A DNA stretch of 64,000 nucleotides from JBEKCB01 sp052139675 (GTDB lineage: Bacteria > Planctomycetota > Brocadiia > CAIUPP01). Where the stretch lies: contig JBKQWE010000003.1 in assembly GCA_052139675.1 (NCBI GenBank), positions 1 through 64,000 on the forward strand, written 5' to 3'. The notes below the pieces were generated by a model. It saw only the letters and a list, made by a program, of their open reading frames with translations. It searched no databases and had not been told where the DNA came from. Positions 7,881 to 16,812 of this stretch are shown here, piece by piece. The number at the start of each line of letters is the position of its first letter. Positions within the stretch are counted from its first letter, which is position 1. Position numbers and translations under genes: made by a program.

Positions 7881-9352
7881 GCATGAAGCCCTTGTGATTC
7901 GCGGTTTATCTTGGAATCACAAGGGCTTTCGTGCTTCTTGGAGTACCCCCTCCCGCTGTCCAGATTAGTCCGATGAAGTCCGGCTTTGTCCGCCGATTTG
8001 GCAAAGTGACGGCAAAGTCGAGCGCCGTCGACATCATCCGTCCCCGTTGCCCGTAGCGCCTCGGCGGTCAGCGCCTCGAGGTCGGGCAGCCCGGTCAGGG
8101 CTTCGGAGCGGTCCGCAATCACGGTATGCGTGTACCTCGACAAGGTGAGATTCACGTCTGAATGCCGCGCCAGGTCTTGGGCAGTTTTCGGATGCACGCC
8201 AGCGCGCGCAAGATTCGTAATGAACGAATGCCTCAACCCGTGAAAGTCGGCAACCTGCCCGGAACGGTCCACTTTTGTGAGCGCATCCGATTCGGCGCGC
8301 TCCTGCCGCTCTGCGCCGTGCGCCGCCTCGATCCACGCCGCGCGCGCCGATGCCAGGTCAGCTTGGAGAATCTTTGCGCCCATGCGGTTTGCGGGCATGT
8401 GCGGGAATGCGCTCGCGGTATCGAGGCGGTTCTTCAGGAAACTCTTGAGGCGTGCGGCCATGTCCGGGCGGATCGGCAGCGTGTCCTCTCGCCGATGTTT
8501 GCTGTACGCCGCTCGGACTGTGACCGTTGGCGGTTTTCCGGCAAGGTCAAAGTCCCCGCACGTGAGGGTCCGCAGTTCCGACCAGCGCAGCCCGCTTTCC
8601 ATCGCCAGGAGATACAATACCGCGCGTTCGGCCCCAGGCATCCCGTATTCAACCCCGCCGGCCATCGCCGTATTCACCAGCGCGCCCAACTCGAAATTAG
8701 ACAGCGCCCTTCGCCGGCGGCGCACGTCCACCCGCTCATTCTGCCGTTGCAGGTGATGGACTGGCGATTCCGACGCGCGGCCCGCGCGGACCATCCACGC
8801 GCAAAAGCTCTTGAAAGCTACAAGGTAGGAGTTCGCCGTGCGCGCGCCGGCGCCCCTCTCGCGCAGCACGGCCAGGAAGCGCAGTACCTTGCCCGCATTT
8901 ACGTCGCCCCACAACTTGAAGCCGCATTCCTTGAATACCCGCCGCACGGCCGCCTTCGCTTCGGTAACATGGCGCGATGAATCTCCCTTGCCGCTCAGAG
9001 CCGCCTCGTAATCGTCCAGGTGACAAGGCGCGCCCGGTTTGTCCGTGTGCAAGGGCTTGACGGCGCTGGATCGTTCAGGGTCCAGAAGGCCCGCACCGGT
9101 CAGCCGTTCAGTCAGTTCACGAGGGACCGTTTCAAGCCACTTGGCGACTTCGCCGGACGGGCGCGCGTCGCCAGCCATTTGTGAGGAAATCAGCAGTTCG
9201 ATCTTGCGTCCGAGTTCAATGGTCGTCTCCCGGTCCGTCCCGCCCGGCCAACGGTAGCGCGTACCGTGGTGATCGGTGAAGTCAATCCACCACCTGGGGG
9301 ACTTCCGTGCCTTGCCTTGACGGTTCCGCCATCCGGGCTGATACAGTCGCAT
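7880..9352 (-). CDS. int: Tyrosine recombinase / integrase, no own stop in the integrated form
   Basis: ATG 9352 is chosen because AAGGGG lies 8 bases before it; two upstream in-frame ATGs are too close to that site. The N-terminal SAM-like core-binding region spans about residues 105-210. The catalytic domain has Arg256 (SGLRWSEL), a beta-hairpin Lys285, His371-x-x-Arg374 (HGLRHSF), His397 (LARHSDV) and Tyr407 (SRYTH), so the full set is present. Integrase catalyses site-specific insertion into tRNA-Gln. After residue 470 the frame enters the att repeat and has no stop. It continues through the antisense of the tRNA into the GT9 gene. The matching tail lies at attR (25114-25320), and the circular element would restore a 559-residue enzyme. 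Confidence 0.9.
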
Positions 9353-9354
9353 GG

Positions 9355-9561
9355 TCATTTCCCCTTTCGCCAAGGTCGCATGAGAACGTCCGTCGGGGTA
9401 ATCCCCAGGCGGTCCGCCTCAGCTTGAATTGCCGCTCGCTCTGCCTGCGTCATGCGAAGATTGAGGAAGGCGCATCGGCGCTTCTCCGGGTCTATCGGCG
9501 GCCGGCCCATCCGCGTTTTCCTTTCTTTCACCATGCCCACATCGTAATTAGTGTGGCGCAT
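9355..9561 (-). CDS. Small basic ribbon-helix-helix-like protein
   Basis: ATG 9561 is preceded by AAGGAG with 9 bases spacing; 68 residues. The N-terminus is basic (KERKTRMGRPPIDPEKRR) and is followed by FLNLRMTQAERAAIQAEADR and LGITPTDVLMR, a strand-helix-helix pattern typical of CopG/Arc-type DNA-binding proteins. Its stop overlaps the translation start region of the integrase gene, so it is translationally linked to it and may regulate integration or excision. Assignment to RHH is by pattern only. Confidence 0.6.
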   Translation of the reverse strand: MRHTNYDVGMVKERKTRMGRPPIDPEKRRCAFLNLRMTQAERAAIQAEADRLGITPTDVLMRPWRKGK

Positions 9562-9565
9562 TATG

Positions 9566-9817
9566 TCAAGCTCCTTTTCGGATCATCCAGGCCGTGCGCC
9601 CAGGACACCCGGCGGCAACCCACGCGCGCAATTCGTCCGCGCGCCAGTGCGTCAGCCCGCCGACTTTCACCGGCGCAGGAAGCACGCCGCCGGCGTGCCA
9701 GGTCCAAACCGTGGACCTCCCGACGGCCAGCAGTTTCCCGACCTCAGCCGCGCCCAGCAGTAGGCGCGCGTCCGGGTTCGTCGCCATCATCGTCGGGATG
9801 TTCACCACCTCAGCCAT
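9566..9817 (-). CDS. AlpA/HTH_17-type DNA-binding protein, probable excisionase-regulator
   Basis: The 83-residue product contains LLGAAEVGKLLAVGRSTVWT, the winged-helix entry of MerR/AlpA-like excisionase domains (AAxxLxVSxxTVxxW), followed by PAPVKVGGLTHWRADELRAW, the wing and C-terminal helix. In P4-like satellites such proteins activate integrase or direct excision. Its stop lies 4 bases before the start of the RHH-like gene, so the two form an operon with the integrase. A sister protein with the same fold is encoded at 14710-14934. Confidence 0.8.
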   Translation of the reverse strand: MAEVVNIPTMMATNPDARLLLGAAEVGKLLAVGRSTVWTWHAGGVLPAPVKVGGLTHWRADELRAWVAAGCPGRTAWMIRKGA

Positions 9818-9951
9818 GACCTATCTCACAGCGGCCTCAGAAACGCCGCCAGAGGCGCACAGGGCGGCCCCAGGGCGTGCCGGATGGGCCAGGACGTACT
9901 CAGGCACACGCTCGCCAATGTTACGAAGAATCCCGCGTCTCCGGTATGGAA

Positions 9952-10638
9952 TCATTCGGGTTCCGGCCCCCACCCCGCCGCCCTGCGCGCGGCGAGCCAG
10001 TCCGCAAGGAGCACACCATCCGACAGCGTGATCTTGAATCTCTGCGCCGCGCGCGTCCAGCGGCCGCACGCGTCGTCCAGATAGGTATCCGGCGCTTCCG
10101 AATCGGCCGCCGCGTCGGGCCCGGGGCGATAACTTTTCCAAGACTTGTCGAGCAGGCAGGCCAGGTCATCATCGTCCAGGGCGCGGGCGTCCTCAGCCGC
10201 GCGGCGCATCCGGTCGCGCCATGCGGCCCCGTGCGGCGGAAAACAAGACATTGCACCGTGCGCGATTTCGTGCGCGATTACGGCGCGCGCCGGGTCCGTC
10301 GCCGGGTCAAGTTTTTCGTCAATGAGCATGTAGCGCTCTTCCACGCGGCACAGCCCCAAGAAATTGCAGATAATCCCGTGGCCGGAAACCGCCGCCGCGT
10401 AATCGGCCCACACCCGCGCCACAAGAAGCGGGTCCGCGCCGGGGGCGGCGAGCCGGCTAACACGGCCAATCTCGAAAAAGTCGCCGCTCCCAATAAAAAG
10501 CCGGCGGGATTCCAGGACTGTCAGGTGTTGAAATGCGCCGATCTGCCAGGCGGCCGGCAGTTCTGGAAAAAGCCGATCTGCCAGGTCAGTGGCAACAGCG
10601 GCCAGGGCGTCATCATCGCGTGTCAGTGGTGAAATCAT
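9952..10638 (-). CDS. SprT-like zinc metallopeptidase-fold protein
   Basis: The 228-residue product has AVIAHEIAHGAMSCFPPHG near residue 135. This is HExxH, then after a short loop HGxxW (PHGAAWRDRM), the zinc-site arrangement of SprT/Spartan-like proteins. The preceding region (VERVEERYMLIDE-like) is predicted beta/alpha. SprT-family proteins bind DNA and may process DNA-protein crosslinks; on mobile elements their role is unknown. It lies within the minus-strand operon, 64 bases downstream of the coiled-coil gene. The peptidase activity is inferred from the motif alone. Confidence 0.6.
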   Translation of the reverse strand: MISPLTRDDDALAAVATDLADRLFPELPAAWQIGAFQHLTVLESRRLFIGSGDFFEIGRVSRLAAPGADPLLVARVWADYAAAVSGHGIICNFLGLCRVEERYMLIDEKLDPATDPARAVIAHEIAHGAMSCFPPHGAAWRDRMRRAAEDARALDDDDLACLLDKSWKSYRPGPDAAADSEAPDTYLDDACGRWTRAAQRFKITLSDGVLLADWLAARRAAGWGPEPE

Positions 10639-10702
10639 CGCATCCTCATTTCGGCCAGCGCCGGGGCGAAAGGAGCAAAGCCCCCGGCGCTGGCCTGCCC
10701 GG

Positions 10703-11380
10703 TCACTCAGCGGCAGGGGGAGCGCCGCTTTTGAGCAACGCGGTCACTTGGGCGTCAGCATCAAAGGGAGCCGCCAAGACATTCTTAGCGGCCGTCCGGC
10801 GCTCTGCGTTGTCTGGAAGGCCCGCAACGGATTCGACGGCCTCCCTGAGCGCCCGCGCCGTCGCGTCGCCGCCGTGCGCGGCGGCCTCCATGAACTGCCA
10901 GCCGGTCACACCGGACGGGAACATGGCACCCGTAGCAACGTCGCAAAGGGCCAGGGCAATCACGGGCGAAATCTTGTGCCCGCGCCGTTGAACGATCAGC
11001 CGGAGCAGCTTGACGGCTTGCTCCGCAATCTCAGCGGAAATTTTCGCGTCCGCCGTCGCGCACTCCGCGAGTTCCTTTTCCGCCGCGCGCCGGGCGTCGG
11101 CATGTTCCGATTCCAAGCGCGCCCGCAGTTTCGCTTTCAGGGCGTCTATGCCGCTCTGCATGGCCGACACCCGCAACCGCGCGGCGGCCAGGTCCGCAGC
11201 GCCTTCCTTGACCGCCTTTCCGCCGGCCAGCGCGTCAAGCGCGTCAGCCCGTGCCGCGTTCTCAACCTCTCCGGCCCGCGTTTCCGCTTCCGCGAGCGCC
11301 TTTCCTGCTTCGCGCACGTCAGCGGCCAGGGCCGCCGAAGTCCCGCCGTCACCCTTCAGTGAGGCAAAGGGGTTTCGCAT
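10703..11380 (-). CDS. Coiled-coil protein of unknown function
   Basis: The first 115 residues of this 225-residue protein are Ala/Glu/Lys/Arg-rich with heptad-like spacing (AGKALAEAETRAGEVENAAR), predicting a long coiled coil. The C-terminal half is more globular (VIALALCDVATGAMFPSGV). No catalytic motif is recognised. It lies 23 bases downstream of the small-terminase-like gene in the same orientation, so it could be a packaging or scaffold-like partner, but that is speculation. Confidence 0.6.
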   Translation of the reverse strand: MRNPFASLKGDGGTSAALAADVREAGKALAEAETRAGEVENAARADALDALAGGKAVKEGAADLAAARLRVSAMQSGIDALKAKLRARLESEHADARRAAEKELAECATADAKISAEIAEQAVKLLRLIVQRRGHKISPVIALALCDVATGAMFPSGVTGWQFMEAAAHGGDATARALREAVESVAGLPDNAERRTAAKNVLAAPFDADAQVTALLKSGAPPAAE

Positions 11381-11403
11381 AACACGTCTCCTTTCGACAA
11401 AGC

Positions 11404-11985
11404 CTATTCTTCACCGCCGACACCGGCGGATGTTGCGTCCTCATGTTTCGGAATCGTGCCGGCCTCAGCGTCATCCTCGGTCGGCGTCCAACCCTCCGCC
11501 AAGGCGTGCAACAAATCGCGCGTGCGTTCCTGGATTTTGTTTTCAATTGCTCGCGCATCCGGCAGGCCCAAAAGGTCACGCCCCAAGGTCCGCTCCCACG
11601 CAAGCAGACTGTTCTTGAATAGGTAAATGCGTTCGAGCTGATCGCGCTGGACTTCGGTTTTTTCGACGAGGCGACCGGCCTCGATCCGGCGTCTCTGTCG
11701 TATGGCGAGTAGGCGCTCGCGTTTCAGCTGAACCGTAACGGCCGCATCCTCGGCATTAAGCGGTGCCTGGGGTCTCTTCGCTCGTTCGGCAGCAAGCCAA
11801 GCGCAGACTTGGATGAGATTGAAGGTCCGATCCGAATTTCTGGGGAGCCCGGCAGCGAGCCAGTGACCGATAGCATTGGGCGTCAGCTTGACGATGCCGG
11901 TCCGAGACAACACCCCCGCCAGATCAAGCCGGCGCAACGCCAGCGGATTGAGCCGACCTGAAGGATTATCTTGGGGTCGTTCCAT
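11404..11985 (-). CDS. Terminase-small-subunit-like (Nu1-type) DNA-binding protein
   Basis: 193 residues. The N-terminal part (GIVKLTPNAIGHWLAAGLPR followed by FNLIQVCAWLA) fits the winged HTH of lambda Nu1-like proteins. It is followed by a helix with KRERLLAIRQRRRIEAGRLV, the linker pattern K-x-x-A/R...E-x-G-x-LV seen in small terminase subunits. The last 35 residues are acidic. Small terminases recognise the pac/cos site. Phage-inducible islands carry their own small subunit to redirect helper packaging. No large terminase is present in the window. Remote homology only; it could simply be another HTH regulator. Confidence 0.5.
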   Translation of the reverse strand: MERPQDNPSGRLNPLALRRLDLAGVLSRTGIVKLTPNAIGHWLAAGLPRNSDRTFNLIQVCAWLAAERAKRPQAPLNAEDAAVTVQLKRERLLAIRQRRRIEAGRLVEKTEVQRDQLERIYLFKNSLLAWERTLGRDLLGLPDARAIENKIQERTRDLLHALAEGWTPTEDDAEAGTIPKHEDATSAGVGGEE

Positions 11986-12008
11986 CTACGTTTGCTCTCA
12001 TAAACCAC

Positions 12009-12431
12009 TCAACATTGGGCACTTACGCCAGTGTCATCTCCCGTTCGCAACGGGGGCCGCCTGTGCGCGCCGCAGGCAAAAGGGAAAGGAAACCTGAAAA
12101 TTCGGAAAAGTGAAATTCTCGTGAGAACCGGGGTTTGCAACAGCGCTGATAGGCCGACCGGCGGCGGAGTACCTATAGCCCCTCCACCGCTTCCCGTTCG
12201 CCTGATGTTGCTGTTCACTTCGTGAACGGATGGCCTTGATGCTTGAAAGCCGCGTGGAGGATTAAGGAGGATGTGGAGGTTTTTCTCGGTCTTCTCGCGT
12301 AGAACGTTATTTCGTCCTAATAACGTGAAAGCGAGGTCGTATCCTCCCTCCCCTAATGAAATCAAGGGTTTCTGGAAGGCCATATCCTCCTTAACGCGCC
12401 TGTCAGGGGTCATCACGCAGAGCGATTTCAT
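12009..12431 (-). CDS. Doubtful 140-residue open frame in the primase-terminase gap
   Basis: The frame starts at ATG 12431, 9 bases after AAGGAGG just behind the primase stop, and ends 23 bases before the next gene, so spacing fits an operon member. Against it, composition is unusual (Pro/Gly/Arg/Phe-rich second half, no domain-like pattern) and the same stretch contains repeats that look like iterons. It may be non-coding. Confidence 0.25.
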   Translation of the reverse strand: MKSLCVMTPDRRVKEDMAFQKPLISLGEGGYDLAFTLLGRNNVLREKTEKNLHILLNPPRGFQASRPSVHEVNSNIRRTGSGGGAIGTPPPVGLSALLQTPVLTRISLFRIFRFPFPFACGAHRRPPLRTGDDTGVSAQC

Positions 12432-12449
12432 GGGGGAAATCCTCCTTAA
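12256..12449. repeat. Repeats of ATCCTCCTTAA, possible origin of the element
   Basis: The 11-mer ATCCTCCTTAA occurs at 12384-12394 and 12439-12449, and in inverted orientation (TTAAGGAGGAT) at 12262-12272. Further GGAGGAT or GTGGAGG units lie at 12256-12262 and 12273-12279. The block sits directly downstream of a P4-type primase-helicase gene, a common position for satellite or plasmid origins. Because AAGGAGG also resembles a ribosome-binding site, two of the copies could be translational signals instead. Confidence 0.4.
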
Positions 12450-14713
12450 CCGGCCTGTTCGCGGTCGTCCATGATGCCTATCCCGTTATATCCGATCAGT
12501 CCACCGACCTTTTTGCGCTCGAACATTGCCCCAATCCGCCTGCCGAATGCCTGCATGGTCAACGTCTCACGCTCCCGCAGTCCGGCATCGTCGGCCCATG
12601 CTCGATAACGTTTGTAGAGTTCAGATGCCGTCGCCCGCGCGCCGGGCACCCGGACGCAGCACTCGCCGAGGAAGCCAGACAGAGGATCGCTCTCCGCCTG
12701 GTACTCTGCCGTCGCCGCCTTCACCGCCGCCGGAGCTTCAAGTCCGTGCTTCTGCCAGTCCAGCGCGCCCCGGACGGCCCAGGTCAAAATCCCCTGCGCC
12801 TCGGCCTTCAACTGCTCGTCGAGGTGCTTGTCGTCATCCTTGCCGGTGAACGTCCGCAGGAACGGAATAAGCCGGACGCGACGCCAGAAACCGAATGAAT
12901 CATCTGACACGCGGGGTTTATGATTTACGGCCAACCACAGCTTGCACACAGGCGAGAAGGTGAAGAATTCTTTATACAGCAATCGCGCTGTGATCGGGTC
13001 GCAACCTGTCAGCGCCTTGACGCGCGCCTCATTCAAACGTGTGCCCTCGTTCGTCTCGGATGATGTAACGAACCGCTTACCATCCAGGGCCGCGACATCG
13101 TTCGGGACACTGACGCGGGCGGTCAGTTCAAACGTGGTGAACGGCGTATCGCTCGCGTAGGGTCCGAAGGCATGACGGATCGTTCGCATCAAGATCGTCT
13201 TCCCGTTAGCGCCAATTCCGTAACACACGAAGAGGCACTGTTCGCGCGTGATCCCCGTCAGAGAGTAGCCGACTGCCCGATGAAGGTAGCGGATCAGTTC
13301 TGCATCGCTGCTGAAAATTTCTTCCAGAAAACGAAGCCAACGGGGGCATTCTGCTCGCGGATCGAAGTCGTGCTCGATATGGCGGGTGATCCTGTCCTCC
13401 GGCTTGCCGTCGCGCAACGTTCCAGTCCGCAGGTCCACGACGCCATTGCTCACCCCAACAAGCCAGGCATCAGCATCCCATCCGTCGCCGATGTCCGCGA
13501 TGGGGCGCTCCACTTGTGCAAGGGCGATCATGGCATCCTGCCGCGAGCGGTTCTCACTGCACAAAGCGAACTTGATTTCAGACTCACGCCCTTCGCCATG
13601 CTCCATTTCCAGCGCGGCAGCCAGGCGTCGGCGGGCAGTCGCTTTTGCGAGTCGCCGGACTTCGCCGTCATGGTCATCAGACCACCAGTGTTTGAGCCAC
13701 ACGAGCCAACGTCGCCGACGATGATCGTAACGGAGCTTGTCGCCGTGCAGATGCGCTAAAAGCTCTGCGTTGCCCGTGTCGGTGCGGAGCAGCTTGCCGC
13801 TGCCTTGCTCCGGTTCTGTGGGAGTCACTTCCACGGGTGGCGTCCACAGCGGCGCGGCGTCGGCGAGCGATTCGATCCATTGCCGGGATTCCTCTTCGCT
13901 CTTGTCCCCCGCAGGGCCGTCCGGCGCGAGCCAGTCAACGATGTCCTGTCCGCTTCCGGAAAGAAGGCCGGGCAGCCGGACGATCCTCACCGTCGCCGGG
14001 GGCGTCAGCTTCGTGAGTATGGCCGCGACCTCGGCGGCGTACCGCTCCCCCGCCTCGTCGCTGTCAGGCCAAATGGCAACCGCTCGCCCGGCCAGGGGCT
14101 TCCAGTCCGTCTTGTGCGCCGATTTCGCGCCATGTGCGCTGGTAGTGGGCGTCAGCCCAATGAAGCGGGCGGTCTCGCACTTCCGCTCCCCCTCAAAGGC
14201 GTTGATGCGCCGTGCGCCGTCGAGTAGATGCAGCCCGTACAGCGGCAGTGGTCCCGGCGGGTCGCCCACGACCCACCGTGTGCCATTGAAATAGACGGGC
14301 CGAAATTGTTTGCCGCCGTCAGGCAGGTTGAACCGGAGCACGCGGAAGCATTCGGAGCCATCCGCGTTGTGATACGTCCACGACGCGACGTACTGCCCTC
14401 GAACCTTCCGCGCAATGGCGGCCCTCGCCGCCTCAATGCCGGAGTACGTGAGGTGCTTCCAGCGCGACTTTGGTAAATGCCCTCCGCCCTTCGGCGGAAA
14501 CAGGTCCGCAACTCGGATGCCCTTGGCGGCGCATATCGCCTCAGTCGAGCAACCGCCGAAGTCGTGAAGCAGCACGCGCCCGTCAGCGCCTTCGGAAATA
14601 CTCAGGCTTGGGTTCTGGTCCGGGTGGCAGGGGCATCGCGTCTTCCACTTGCCCGCGCCGGCGGGCTTCGCGTTCGGGAACAGCGCGAGAATTTTGTCAA
14701 TCGTGGCGCTCAT
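12446..14713 (-). CDS. P4-type primase-helicase (zinc finger, TOPRIM, D5_N, SF3 helicase)
   Basis: ATG 14713 overlaps the stop of the upstream HTH gene as ATGA; 755 residues. Domains in order: a CHC2-like zinc-binding region (Cys27, Cys29, His30, Cys55), a TOPRIM-like part with Glu174 and WPDSDEAG at 216-222, a D5_N-like linker with GVVDLRTGTL near 425, and a superfamily-3 helicase with Walker A GIGANGKT at 499-506. The Walker B/sensor region LDGKRFVTSSETNEG follows. This is the architecture of phage P4 alpha-like and D5 family replication proteins, which both prime and unwind at a specific origin. The element can therefore probably replicate autonomously after excision. Candidate iterons lie at its 3' end. 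Confidence 0.92.
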   Translation of the reverse strand: MSATIDKILALFPNAKPAGAGKWKTRCPCHPDQNPSLSISEGADGRVLLHDFGGCSTEAICAAKGIRVADLFPPKGGGHLPKSRWKHLTYSGIEAARAAIARKVRGQYVASWTYHNADGSECFRVLRFNLPDGGKQFRPVYFNGTRWVVGDPPGPLPLYGLHLLDGARRINAFEGERKCETARFIGLTPTTSAHGAKSAHKTDWKPLAGRAVAIWPDSDEAGERYAAEVAAILTKLTPPATVRIVRLPGLLSGSGQDIVDWLAPDGPAGDKSEEESRQWIESLADAAPLWTPPVEVTPTEPEQGSGKLLRTDTGNAELLAHLHGDKLRYDHRRRRWLVWLKHWWSDDHDGEVRRLAKATARRRLAAALEMEHGEGRESEIKFALCSENRSRQDAMIALAQVERPIADIGDGWDADAWLVGVSNGVVDLRTGTLRDGKPEDRITRHIEHDFDPRAECPRWLRFLEEIFSSDAELIRYLHRAVGYSLTGITREQCLFVCYGIGANGKTILMRTIRHAFGPYASDTPFTTFELTARVSVPNDVAALDGKRFVTSSETNEGTRLNEARVKALTGCDPITARLLYKEFFTFSPVCKLWLAVNHKPRVSDDSFGFWRRVRLIPFLRTFTGKDDDKHLDEQLKAEAQGILTWAVRGALDWQKHGLEAPAAVKAATAEYQAESDPLSGFLGECCVRVPGARATASELYKRYRAWADDAGLRERETLTMQAFGRRIGAMFERKKVGGLIGYNGIGIMDDREQAG

Positions 14714-14934
14714 GCCCCGCCCCCCGGCTTCCAGGTCCACCTGCTACGCGACGGGCAACCTGCGTGCGTCCAGTCCTCAAGTTCAGCCGCGCGGACTCTG
14801 ACCGCGCCGCCCAAGCGCACCACTGACGGCCCGAAAGTGCCGTCGGCAATCCTGCGCCAGACACTCGCTGGCGACACTCCCAAAGCGGCGGCGGCTTCCG
14901 GGAGCGAGATCAATAACTTGTCCTTCTCTTCCAT
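14710..14934 (-). CDS. AlpA/HTH_17-type DNA-binding protein
   Basis: 74 residues with ISLPEAAAALGVSPASVWRR and VRLGGAVRVRAAELEDW, the helix-turn-helix, wing and terminal helix of excisionase/MerR-like proteins. It is the first gene of the minus-strand replication-integration operon and overlaps the primase start by 4 bases. It could be the operon's regulator or a second recombination directionality factor. Confidence 0.75.
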   Translation of the reverse strand: MEEKDKLLISLPEAAAALGVSPASVWRRIADGTFGPSVVRLGGAVRVRAAELEDWTHAGCPSRSRWTWKPGGGA

Positions 14935-15130
14935 CGGATTTTCTCCTGCGCTCTACTCCTCGTGTCCTCACCCTGCACCGTCGCCCATTATGCACAGAGT
15001 TCACGCGGTCTCAATTTTTCGCGTTGAAAACAGGGCACGAAAAAGGGCGGCGGGAGTTTTCGTTCCCGTCGCCCTTGATTCAGCTAGAAATGACGTGCGT
15101 TTCCGTGAAGGTGAAAAACCGTCACGAAAA

Positions 15131-16351
15131 CTATTTTCGTGCCCGGTTTTGCCTGTCTTTTTGCGCCCTGAGCGCTTTTAGCTCCTTATCAAGTTTTTTG
15201 GGGTCAGGCCGATCCCGCGCGTCCAGCAATCTATATTCGTTCGCTACCTGGTTTTTCGCAGCCTTCCGACTCTGAGGCTCCGGGCCGCTCATAAGCTGGT
15301 CAAGCTTCTTCTTCATTGCTTCCCGCCGGATCAACAAGTTCCTCTTGATGCTTCCGGCTGGTCGCCCTCCCGTGCCGCTCTTGCTTTTGCGCTTCTTGCC
15401 CGCGCCGCCCTGCGCGCCCTTTCTCGCCCCATGCACGCTGTTTTGCACAGCAGCTCGACGGCTCTTCGCGCGATACTGTCTTTCCGCAGCCGCTAGATCC
15501 CCGTCCATCTTGGAGCGCAGCTCCAAGAATCGGGCGTCAGAGGGAAAAGGAATCGCAGCGATTCGTTTTATGGCCCACTCTGAGCAGCCCTCCGCGACAA
15601 CCTTGGGAGTCCAACGCGCCGCGAGTGGAGGACCACTTGGCGGGTCGCCAAAGTGGTAACTTGGCGTCCACACGTCCCAGTACTCCCGCGCCGTGGCCGG
15701 CATTAAGTGGCGGGACTCCGGCTTCGAGAAACGGAAGCAGCAGTACACCATGCAAAGGAAATCGTCGGCCCAATTGAGCGCCCGCCCGATTGCGGTTCTA
15801 TCGAACCCGCCATCGAACGCAGTCGTTTGACCCGCGGGCGTCGGTATAGCCGCCTCGTGACCTTCAAGCGCATGGAGTCCCTCCTGGATATTCTCGGCGA
15901 GAATGACGAAAGCTTGTTGAACGTCCGCCACGACTGAGTCCCAGTAATTATCGCAACGGGGATGCTTTTTCATGAATGTCGCCAGCTCGTGCAGGTGTTC
16001 CGTCCAACCAAGAGCCACCGGAGCGAAATGATGTGCCCGCATCACTGCCCAGACCCCAGAAGATTCGGGGACCATATCACGGTCGGCGACGTATCTACCT
16101 CGTTCAGTTTCGTACCAAGTAATAACCTTCCCGTCATCGTAAATCTCCGGCAATGGTGGCTCTAGAGAATGCTTGCGCGGGTAGGACTGAATCTCTTTCC
16201 GCCATTCCGTGCGGAGACTTTCAACCTCGTTGACCCCCAGGGGAATCCGGAGGGGGCCCGAGAAACGACGCGAGTGCGGAAACGCAGGTGCGTAGTGCAG
16301 TGGAGGAGTCTCGAAGTTTTTCGTGGACTTCCGGCGATTCGCGGTCGGCAT
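15131..16351 (-). CDS. Unknown protein with basic C-terminal tail
   Basis: ATG 16351 follows GAGGTG by 5 bases; an earlier in-frame start is less supported. About 406 residues. The N-terminal 280 residues look globular (WDSVVADVQQAFVILAENIQ, ALNWADDFLCMVYCCFRF). The last 120 are very rich in Lys, Arg and Ala (GGAGKKRKSKSGTGGRPAGS, then a helical KKKLDQL and KELKALRAQKDR), suggesting nucleic-acid binding or a coiled coil. No family recognised. It is transcribed toward the primase operon and divergently from the small-gene operon at 16813. Confidence 0.65.
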   Translation of the reverse strand: MPTANRRKSTKNFETPPLHYAPAFPHSRRFSGPLRIPLGVNEVESLRTEWRKEIQSYPRKHSLEPPLPEIYDDGKVITWYETERGRYVADRDMVPESSGVWAVMRAHHFAPVALGWTEHLHELATFMKKHPRCDNYWDSVVADVQQAFVILAENIQEGLHALEGHEAAIPTPAGQTTAFDGGFDRTAIGRALNWADDFLCMVYCCFRFSKPESRHLMPATAREYWDVWTPSYHFGDPPSGPPLAARWTPKVVAEGCSEWAIKRIAAIPFPSDARFLELRSKMDGDLAAAERQYRAKSRRAAVQNSVHGARKGAQGGAGKKRKSKSGTGGRPAGSIKRNLLIRREAMKKKLDQLMSGPEPQSRKAAKNQVANEYRLLDARDRPDPKKLDKELKALRAQKDRQNRARK

Positions 16352-16812
16352 GTTGCACCTCGCATTGTGCATTCTCGCATGAAGAAGGAAGAGGGGCGGC
16401 AGCCTGTGCGAGTCAGGCCCGGCGGCCGGCCGTTGCCGCCCCGCGCGCTATTCTACCTCATACCCCGCCATTCGCCAAGCTCGTTTCTCTCGGCTCAGGA
16501 CCGCGCCAGGTCCTCGCCACGCAAGGCCAGCGGATTCAGTTGTTCAGCGGGCATCGCCACCGCGCATCATCCGACTACACTACACAAGGCCAAATTCCAA
16601 AAGGCAGATTCTCGTAAAATATTGGGTCTGGAACATCGCGGACAGCCGGCCCGGTCAGGAAGTACCCCTAGCCGAGCCAGTGCACGACTGCTTCCCGCGT
16701 GATCAGCCGACGTGCGGAATTCCGCATTTTCTCCCTTGCATTCTGCCCGAGAACATGCCCTGATCGTCGCTGTAACTACTGGCGCAAAGCGTGTTACAGC
16801 AAGGAGGACACG
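16352..16812 (+). promoter_or_regulatory. Divergent intergenic region with an operator-like inverted repeat
   Basis: About 460 bases separate the divergent genes. No convincing coding frame is seen. Just before the AAGGAGG ribosome-binding site of the gene at 16813, GCTGTAAC (16769-16776) pairs perfectly with GTTACAGC (16793-16800) across 16 bases. This is either an operator dyad or a 5'-UTR hairpin controlling the plus-strand operon. Confidence 0.45.
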
